Below, one piece after another: positions 56,286 to 64,000 of a DNA stretch of 64,000 nucleotides. Made by a program: the position numbers and the translations under genes. Within the stretch, counting starts at the first letter, position 1; each line of letters begins with the position of its first letter. Where the stretch lies: NCBI GenBank assembly GCA_964577955.1, contig CAZOAZ010000008.1:85621-149620 (forward strand), read 5' to 3'. The stretch comes from CADEEX01 sp964577955 (GTDB taxonomy: Bacteria > Acidobacteriota > Vicinamibacteria > Vicinamibacterales > CAVVIG01). The notes beneath the pieces were generated by a model. That model had not been told where the DNA came from and ran no database searches. It saw only the letters and a program-made list of their open reading frames with translations.

Positions 56286-58202
56286 TTGAAGATCAAAGGA
56301 CTGGGCAGCGCCGAGCGGGCGCGCGGCGCGCGGCCGGCGCCGGGCTCGACGCCGGACGCGCCGGCGGGCCCGAAGAAGAAAAAGATGACCCCCGGCGCCA
56401 TGGACGAAGCCAAGGCGCTGATCTGGAAGCACCGCAACCGGCTCGCGCTCGGCCTCGGGCTGATGGTCATCAACCGGCTCGCGGGTCTGGTCCTCCCGAC
56501 GACGACCAAGTACTTGATGGACGACGTGATCGGCAAGGGCAACTGGGACCTGCTGCCGAAGCTGGCGATGGCGGCGGGCGCCGCGACGCTTGTCGACACC
56601 GCAAGCTCGTTCGCCAACTCACAAGTGCTCGGCGTCGCCGCGCAGCGCGCGATCACCGACATGCGCAAAGAGGTCGAAGCGCACGTCCTGCGCCTCCCCA
56701 TCCGCTATTTCGACTCGACCAAGACCGGTGAACTGATCTCGCGCGTCATGAACGACGCCGAAGGGATCCGAAACCTGGTCGGGACTGGTCTCGTCCAGTT
56801 GACGGGGTCGCTGCTGACCGCCGTGATGGCGCTTGGCATCCTCGTCTATCTGAACTGGCGCCTCACGCTGATCACGATTCTCGTGATCGGCGGCTTCGGC
56901 GGCGTCATGGCCACGGCGTTCAAACGGCTGCGGCCACTCTTCCGCGAGCGCGGCAAGATCAACGCCGAGGTCACCGGACGGCTCGCCGAATCGCTCGGCG
57001 GCGTCCGCATCGTCAAAGCCTACACCGCGGAAAAGCGCGAGGAGCTCGTCTTCGCGAAGGGCGCGCACAAACTGCTGCGCAACGTCGCCAAGTCGATGAC
57101 CGGCGTCTCGGCGGTTGGGGCATTCTCGGGTCTCGTCATCGGCGCGATCGGTATCGCCGTGATGATGGTCGGCGGCGCCTCGATCCGCTCAGGCGCGATG
57201 ACCATCGGCGACCTGTTCATGTACGTCTCGATGATCGCGATTCTGACGATTCCGGTCGTGCAGCTCGCGAGCATCGGCACGCAGATTACCGAAGCGTTCG
57301 CTGGCCTGGATCGCATCCGCGAGATCCGCAAGATGGCCACCGAGGATGAGGAAGATGCGAGCCGCACCGCCCTCACGAATGTCCGCGGCGATGTCACGTT
57401 CGACGACGTCAGCTTCGAGTACAACCCTGGAGCACCGGTCCTCAAACACGTCGCGTTCACGGCACCGGCCGGGTCGACCACCGCACTCGTCGGGTCCAGC
57501 GGCTCGGGCAAGAGCACGCTCATCAGCCTGGTCATGGCGTTCAACCGGCCGCTCTCGGGCCGCGTCCTCATCGACGGCCAGGACCTGACGACGGTCAAAC
57601 TGCGCGACTTCCGCCAGAACCTCGGCGTGGTCCTCCAGGACAACTTCCTGTTCGACGGCACCATCGCGGCCAACATCGCGTTTGCCAAGCCGCACGCGAC
57701 CCGCGAGGAGATCATCGCCGTCAGCCGGATCGCCCATTGCGACGAATTCATCCAGGAGTTCGAGAAGGGCTACGACACGGTGGTCGGCGAACGCGGCGTC
57801 CGCCTGTCGGGTGGCCAGCGCCAGCGCGTCGCGATCGCCAGAGCGATCCTCGCCAACCCGCGGCTGCTGATCCTCGACGAAGCGACCTCGAGCCTCGACA
57901 GCGAAAGCGAAGCGATGATTCAGGACGGCCTCAAGTCGCTGCGCGCCGGCCGCACCACGTTCGTCATCGCCCACCGCCTGTCGACGATTACGAGTTCAGA
58001 TCAGATTCTGGTGCTGGAACACGGCGAGATCGTCGAACGCGGCACGCACAAAGAACTGCTGCAGAAGGGCGGCCGGTATCGCCAGCTGTACGACAAGCAA
58101 TACCGCTTCGAGAAGGATCAGTTCATCAATCCCGGCGAGGATTTCACGCCGGAGCCGGAAGCGGTCGTGACACGGGCGCCACGGGTGAGTAATGCGCTCT
58201 GA
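56286..58202 (+). CDS. ABC exporter, MsbA-like half-transporter
   Basis: A 638-residue fused permease and ATPase. After a charged leader come about six membrane helices (about 50-340), with IRYFDSTKTGELISRVMNDA typical of lipid/drug exporters, then the nucleotide-binding domain: Walker A GSSGSGKST (403-411), Q-loop LGVVLQDNFLFDGTI, signature LSGGQRQR (507-514), Walker B LLILDEATSSLD (527-538) and an H-loop in AHRLSTI. It works as a homodimer or pairs with a similar protein; the substrate could be a lipid, peptide or drug. The TTG at 56286 has GAGGTGA a few bases upstream. Confidence 0.94.
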   Translation: MKIKGLGSAERARGARPAPGSTPDAPAGPKKKKMTPGAMDEAKALIWKHRNRLALGLGLMVINRLAGLVLPTTTKYLMDDVIGKGNWDLLPKLAMAAGAATLVDTASSFANSQVLGVAAQRAITDMRKEVEAHVLRLPIRYFDSTKTGELISRVMNDAEGIRNLVGTGLVQLTGSLLTAVMALGILVYLNWRLTLITILVIGGFGGVMATAFKRLRPLFRERGKINAEVTGRLAESLGGVRIVKAYTAEKREELVFAKGAHKLLRNVAKSMTGVSAVGAFSGLVIGAIGIAVMMVGGASIRSGAMTIGDLFMYVSMIAILTIPVVQLASIGTQITEAFAGLDRIREIRKMATEDEEDASRTALTNVRGDVTFDDVSFEYNPGAPVLKHVAFTAPAGSTTALVGSSGSGKSTLISLVMAFNRPLSGRVLIDGQDLTTVKLRDFRQNLGVVLQDNFLFDGTIAANIAFAKPHATREEIIAVSRIAHCDEFIQEFEKGYDTVVGERGVRLSGGQRQRVAIARAILANPRLLILDEATSSLDSESEAMIQDGLKSLRAGRTTFVIAHRLSTITSSDQILVLEHGEIVERGTHKELLQKGGRYRQLYDKQYRFEKDQFINPGEDFTPEPEAVVTRAPRVSNAL

Positions 58203-58304
58203 TTTCAGGATTTAGGGATTTAGGGATTTAAGGATTTAAGGATTTCGAGATTGGACTGCGTGATCCGAAATCCTGAAATCCTAAATTCCTGAAATCCTGA
58301 AATT
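58202..58304. repeat. Inverted GGATTTAGGGATTT element
   Basis: The left part (58202-58247) has ATTTAGGG/ATTTAAGG units, the right part (58265-58304) their complements (AATCCTGAAATCC units), around about 17 unique bases. It lies between convergent genes and begins within the ABC-gene stop codon. Confidence 0.8.
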
Positions 58305-58328
58305 CAGCGTCCGCGTCGTGCCGTCGCG

Positions 58329-58697
58329 TCAGCGTCCGACGAGCGACGGGACGACGCGGACCGTTTGTTGGGTCATCGCCAGCGTCTTGCCGTGGGTGCC
58401 CTTGACGATCGCGCGGACGTTGTATTCCCCGCCCGGCATGCTGCGGAACTCGATCGTCGTCGTCCGCGGCGCCTGGTCTCCGGCCAGCTCCACTTCGCTG
58501 CTCCGGTAGAAGTCGTCGGACTCGGCGATAATCTCGACGGACCGGTTGTCCTTGTTGGTGTCGACCTGGGCGCGCAGCCTCAGGGTGGCGGGCGCAAACG
58601 CGACCCAAGGGGTAACATGAAGGTTCACGCGCTCGCCCGCGCCGAGTGGCGCGACAGCGGTGGCCAGAATCAACAGCAGCAGTACTCGGCTCTTCAT
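58329..58697 (-). CDS. Exported hypothetical beta-rich protein
   Basis: A 122-residue protein with a signal peptide (about 1-20, ending LGAGER). The mature part is beta-rich and resembles a small Ig-like or FixG-like domain: VNLHVTPWVAFAPATLRLRA, SVEIIAESDDFYRSSEVELA and GEYNVRAIVKGTHGKTLAMT. No catalytic motif. It is divergent from the M28 peptidase gene. I do not recognise the family. Confidence 0.68.
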   Translation of the reverse strand: MKSRVLLLLILATAVAPLGAGERVNLHVTPWVAFAPATLRLRAQVDTNKDNRSVEIIAESDDFYRSSEVELAGDQAPRTTTIEFRSMPGGEYNVRAIVKGTHGKTLAMTQQTVRVVPSLVGR

Positions 58698-58768
58698 GGT
58701 TGCCCTTCGGGGAAGCTTGCGTGTGCCCTTTCATGCTCTATCGGCGGGCGGGACGGTTTCTTCACACG

Positions 58769-60163
58769 ATGTTCACAGAGTTTTTGAAACGCACCATGAC
58801 CGCGCGTTTTGTCGCTGCACTGACGATTTCGTGCGCGGCCGTCGCAGGCGTCCGCGCCCAGCCGCCCGTTTGGCTGGACGAATACCGCGCGCCCGCCGCG
58901 CGCCTGCTCGAAGCCGCCACCGCTGACACGTTTGCCTGGCAGCGGCTCGCCACGCTGACCGACTCGATCGGCAACCGCTTGAGCGGATCGCCCGAACTCG
59001 AGCGCGCCATCGAGTGGGCGGTCGCTGAAATGAAGCGCGACGGTCTGGAGAACGTCCACACCGAGGCGGTCCGGGTCCCGAAGTGGGTGCGCGGCAAGGA
59101 AAGCGCAGAAATTCTTCAGCCGGCACGGCATAGCCTGGCGATGCTGGGTCTCGGCGACAGCGTCGGCACGCCCGCGTCAGGCATCCAGGCGGAAGTGCTC
59201 GTGGTCCGCAGCTTCGACGAGCTCGAGGCAAAAGCCGCCCGCGCGCGCGGCCGCATCGTGCTGTTCAACGTGGCCTATTCCGGTTACGGCGCGACGCGGC
59301 CGGTGCGGACCAATGGGGCGTCCCGCGCTGCCGCGCATGGCGCGGTCGCCGCGCTGGTTCGGTCGGTCGGACCTCCCGGACAACGGCTGCCGCACACCGG
59401 ATCCGTCACCTACGCCAAGGGCGTCCCGCAGATTCCGGGCGCCGCGATCGCCAGCGAAGACGCCGATCGCCTGCAGCGCATGGCTGACCGCGGCGACCGC
59501 ATCGTGATTCGCCTGCACATGGAGGCACACTTCGACGGCGAAGCGCTCTCCGCCAATGTCGTCGGCGAACTCGAAGGACGCGAACGGCCAGAGGAAGTCG
59601 TGGTCGTCGGCGGGCACCTCGACAGTTGGGACGTGGGCGCCGGCGCCAGCGACGACGGCGGCGGCTGCATCGCCACCTGGGACGCGCTGCGCCTGATGAA
59701 GAAGCTGGGTCTGCGGCCGCGCCGCACGGTCCGCGTCGTGCTCTTCACGAACGAAGAAAATGGATCGCGCGGCGGCACCGCGTATCGCGACCAGCATCGC
59801 GCCGAGCTCCCGCGCCACGTCATGATGCTCGAGGCCGACGACGGGCTGTTTCCGCCGGTGTCGTTCGGCATCACCGGGAACGCCCGCGCCCGCGACACGG
59901 TGACGGCAATTGCGAGTCTGCTGAAGTCAGTAGGCGCCGACCGTGTCACCGCCGGCGGTGGCGGGTCGGACATCGACCCGAGCGTCCAGGCCGCGAATAT
60001 CCCGGGCATGTCGTACAACGGCACCGGCGACTATTTCCTGTATCACCACACACAGGCCGACACGGTCGACAAGATCGACCCGGCCTTGGTGTCGCGCGCG
60101 GCAGGGGCGATCGCGGTCATGACGTATGTCATTGCCGATATGCCCGGCCGCCTTGGCGAGTAA
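58769..60163 (+). CDS. M28-family metallopeptidase with PA domain
   Basis: A 464-residue exported aminopeptidase-like protein. Signal peptide (about 10-32, ending GVRAQP), an inserted PA-like domain (about 130-260) and a catalytic M28 domain with GGHLDSWDVGAGASDDGGG (first His and Asp), the TNEENGSRGG glutamate, EADDG and a late YHHTQADTVDKID. All five zinc-binding residues of the family can be placed. Expected to cleave amino acids from peptides in the periplasm. The ATG at 58769 is taken, with one at 58796 as an alternative. Confidence 0.9.
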   Translation: MFTEFLKRTMTARFVAALTISCAAVAGVRAQPPVWLDEYRAPAARLLEAATADTFAWQRLATLTDSIGNRLSGSPELERAIEWAVAEMKRDGLENVHTEAVRVPKWVRGKESAEILQPARHSLAMLGLGDSVGTPASGIQAEVLVVRSFDELEAKAARARGRIVLFNVAYSGYGATRPVRTNGASRAAAHGAVAALVRSVGPPGQRLPHTGSVTYAKGVPQIPGAAIASEDADRLQRMADRGDRIVIRLHMEAHFDGEALSANVVGELEGRERPEEVVVVGGHLDSWDVGAGASDDGGGCIATWDALRLMKKLGLRPRRTVRVVLFTNEENGSRGGTAYRDQHRAELPRHVMMLEADDGLFPPVSFGITGNARARDTVTAIASLLKSVGADRVTAGGGGSDIDPSVQAANIPGMSYNGTGDYFLYHHTQADTVDKIDPALVSRAAGAIAVMTYVIADMPGRLGE

Positions 60164-60164
60164 C

Positions 60165-60220
60165 GGACAGGCTGAAGCCTGTCCCTACCGGAGACACGAC
60201 CTGAAGCCTGTCCCTACCGA
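60165..60220. repeat. GGACAGGC palindromes
   Basis: GGACAGGCTGAAGCCTGTCC followed by CTACCG and a truncated second copy. Located between the M28 gene and the DsbA-like gene. Confidence 0.8.
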
Positions 60221-60239
60221 AGAGAGTTAGAGTCTCAAC

Positions 60240-61289
60240 ATGAGATTGATGACCCGAGTCCCGGCGTTGGCAGCGGTGGCGGTGATGGTCGGCGTGGCCT
60301 GCTCGACCTCGGCGCAGCCGGCAAGACAGTTGTCGGCGACTGATGTCGTCGCGACGATCGGATCGTCGTCGATCACACTCGGCGAGCTCGACGAGCGGGC
60401 CCTGCAGGCCTCGGCGGCGGACTTTGGCGGCGGCCGGCTCGTGCAGGTGTTGTATCTGGCGCGCCGCGCGGCGCTCGACGATCTCGTCGCCGAACGGCTG
60501 ATGGACGCCGAAGCGAAGGCGCGCGGCATCGACCGGGCGACGCTCTTCGAGCGCGAAGTGCAGGCGAAGGCCGCGAAGCCGACGGCCGCCGACGTCGAGT
60601 TCTGGTACCAGATGAATCCGGACCGGGTTCAGGGCCGCCCGCTCGATCAGCTCCGCGATCCGATTCAGCGGATGCTCACCGATCAGCGCCTCTCAGAAGC
60701 ACACGACGCGTTGATCAGCACGCTCAAGGCCAAGACTGCGGTGGCGATCACTCTCGAACCGCCGCGCCAGCAGGTGGCCGCGGCCGGTCACGCGGCAAAA
60801 GGGCCGGAAACCGCGCCGATCCAGATGGTCGAGTTCTCCGATTTCCAATGCCCGTTCTGCCAGCGCGCCAACCCGGTCGTCGAGCGCGTGCTGCAAACCT
60901 ACGGCGACAAGATCCGCTTCGTCTACCGCCACTATCCGCTTGCCAACCATCCGAACGCGCGGCCGGCGGCGGAAGCCGCGGCGTGCGCGAACGCCCAGGG
61001 CAAGTTCTGGCCGTATCACGATCGGCTGTTCGCGAACTCGTCAGCGTTGTCGGACGCCGATCTCAAAAGTCATGCGGCGGCGACCGGGCTCGACACCGCG
61101 GCGTTCAACGCCTGCTTCGACGGCCATCAGAAGAAAGAGGAGGTCGACACCGACCTCAAGGAAGCCGAACTCGTCGGCGTGACCGGGACGCCGGCGTTCT
61201 TCATCAACGGCCGGTCGATCGAGGGGGCACAGCCGTACGAAGCCTTCAAGCGGCTGATCGACGAGGAACTCGCGCTCACGAAAAAATGA
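60240..61289 (+). CDS. SurA-like/DsbA-like fusion protein
   Basis: A 349-residue exported protein. Signal sequence with a possible lipobox-like GVAC (about residue 20), an N-terminal SurA/PpiC-like chaperone segment (about 35-165, with TIGSSSITLGELDERALQAS) and a C-terminal thioredoxin-fold domain with the DsbA-type FSDFQCPFCQRANPV motif (Cys204, Cys207) and GVTGTPAFFINGRSIEG. This pairs a folding helper with a disulfide oxidoreductase. The 3' end overlaps the convergent rhomboid gene by 14 bases. Confidence 0.86.
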   Translation: MRLMTRVPALAAVAVMVGVACSTSAQPARQLSATDVVATIGSSSITLGELDERALQASAADFGGGRLVQVLYLARRAALDDLVAERLMDAEAKARGIDRATLFEREVQAKAAKPTAADVEFWYQMNPDRVQGRPLDQLRDPIQRMLTDQRLSEAHDALISTLKAKTAVAITLEPPRQQVAAAGHAAKGPETAPIQMVEFSDFQCPFCQRANPVVERVLQTYGDKIRFVYRHYPLANHPNARPAAEAAACANAQGKFWPYHDRLFANSSALSDADLKSHAAATGLDTAAFNACFDGHQKKEEVDTDLKEAELVGVTGTPAFFINGRSIEGAQPYEAFKRLIDEELALTKK

Positions 61290-62127
61290 GCCAGCGCGCG
61301 TTGAACAGCACCCACGCCAGCGCGAGCAGCGACACCGCGAGGCACGACAGGCCGATCAACAGGTGATCGCCGCGCTCGCGGGTCAGTGGATTGAAGAACT
61401 GACAGAGCGCGTAGCCGCCGAGAAATCCGCCCAGGTGTGCCACGTTATCGATGCCGGGCAGGATCAGCCCCATCACGACCAGCGATATTCCCCACTGGCT
61501 GGTCTGCGCGCGGATCAATCCGCTGCCGCTGCGCTGACCGTAGCAACTAATGGCGCCCAGCAAACCGCAAATGGACGCCGAGGCGCCGAGCGTCGCGTGC
61601 GCGCCCTGCAAGAATGGGATGTAGGGAAAGTAATGCCTCACGAGCGACGTGAGCAGAAACCCGGAGACGCCCGATAGCACGTAGATCGTGAGGGTTCGTC
61701 CGGGTCCAATCAGCTCCACAGTGGCCGGTCCGACGCTCCTGACCGCCATCATGTTGAAAGCGAGATGGATGATGCTGCCGTGCAACCACGTGGCCGTCAA
61801 CAGCGTCCACCACGCGCCATCATCGAACAACGGCGAGGCGCCGCTCTCACCGAACCACTCGCCGACGGCGCCGGTGCTCATCAGCGCGTAAACAACCGTG
61901 CCGCCAGCGGCGACGACCCCCAGCACCATCAGACCGAACACGACGACGGTGACGCCGACGATGAACGGAATGAGTCCGAAATCGCGGCCAAGATTCCGCA
62001 ACACCGGTGCGAATCCCCACAGGCTGGGGTTGGGGCGCCCGCAGACGAAGCACTTGGGGTCGCGGACACCGACCAGCGACCCGCACGACGGGCACACCAC
62101 CGATCCGGACGTCTGACGGCCAAACAT
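61276..62127 (-). CDS. Rhomboid-family intramembrane serine protease
   Basis: A 283-residue membrane protease. N-terminal zinc-ribbon-like CPSCG and CFVCG (12-30), then about six helices with HGSIIHLAFNMM, the nucleophile Ser183 in GASASICGLLGA and His231 in DNVAHLGGFLGG. Cleaves transmembrane segments; substrates unknown. The zinc-ribbon leader is an extra feature. Convergent overlap with the DsbA-like gene at its 3' end. Confidence 0.92.
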   Translation of the reverse strand: MFGRQTSGSVVCPSCGSLVGVRDPKCFVCGRPNPSLWGFAPVLRNLGRDFGLIPFIVGVTVVVFGLMVLGVVAAGGTVVYALMSTGAVGEWFGESGASPLFDDGAWWTLLTATWLHGSIIHLAFNMMAVRSVGPATVELIGPGRTLTIYVLSGVSGFLLTSLVRHYFPYIPFLQGAHATLGASASICGLLGAISCYGQRSGSGLIRAQTSQWGISLVVMGLILPGIDNVAHLGGFLGGYALCQFFNPLTRERGDHLLIGLSCLAVSLLALAWVLFNARWLIFS

Positions 62128-62137
62128 CGCCGTAATC

Positions 62138-64000
<1,863 letters not shown>

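Overview
The window is high-GC bacterial DNA, densely packed with genes on both strands. I infer a member of the Acidobacteriota, probably near the Vicinamibacteria. The grounds are an ECF-sigma/Ser-Thr-kinase pair, many exported and Tat-signal proteins of families frequent in that phylum, an exported family ending in a YEYACHEGNY motif, and intergenic palindromes typical of such genomes. There is no rRNA or recognisable tRNA to confirm this. A 60-base N run inside typA marks it as scaffolded draft sequence.

Layout. 154-3264 (minus): phosphodiesterase, MFS exporter and FKBP isomerase with overlapping ends, then a quinone oxidoreductase. 3348-5335 (minus): ECF sigma factor and membrane Ser/Thr kinase. 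5861-9430 (minus): a translationally coupled threonine cluster (SDR-type threonine dehydrogenase, thrB, thrC, small protein). 9564-15066 (minus): two tandem paralogous hybrid histidine kinases. 15153-19569: exported RidA protein, exported methyltransferase, and an MBOAT/AlgJ-like pair for O-acetylating an extracellular glycan. 19721-23425: membrane protein, propeller, PilT with a coupled 65-residue protein, Dabb protein, acidic small protein. 23630-28977: PQQ dehydrogenase, SMR-like protein, PGM1-like ATP-grasp ligase, Tat START-like protein. 29038-34307 (minus): DAHP synthase, Tat-exported MmgE/PrpD protein, YVTN propeller, class I aminotransferase. 34471-41396: FMN 2-hydroxyacid oxidase, O-methyltransferase, DUF3237 protein, YgjP-like metalloprotease, dienoyl-CoA reductase, RmuC, zinc-ribbon protein. 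41576-49210: mostly envelope proteins, including a M23-like lipoprotein, a Tat-signal DapA-like protein, a cytochrome c/copper-monooxygenase-like protein and two CapA proteins. 49307-58697: CoA transferase, EF-hand protein with a ProX-like deacylase, TauE permease, WYL regulator, four-helix-bundle protein, MsbA-like ABC exporter. 58769-64000: M28 peptidase, SurA-like/DsbA-like fusion, rhomboid protease and typA, which runs off the right edge.

The most unusual feature is the intergenic DNA. Nearly every gap of 60-300 bases carries degenerate short tandem repeats or palindromes from about a dozen families. Several gaps have a left arm repeated in reverse complement on the right around a short unique loop. 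Two repeat pairs bracket small genes (a four-helix-bundle gene and a Dabb gene), one repeat lies in frame inside a zinc-ribbon gene, and one palindrome supplies the stop codons of two convergent genes. Every gap longer than 300 bases is covered by the repeat entries. No CRISPR array, prophage, insertion sequence or RNA gene was recognised.
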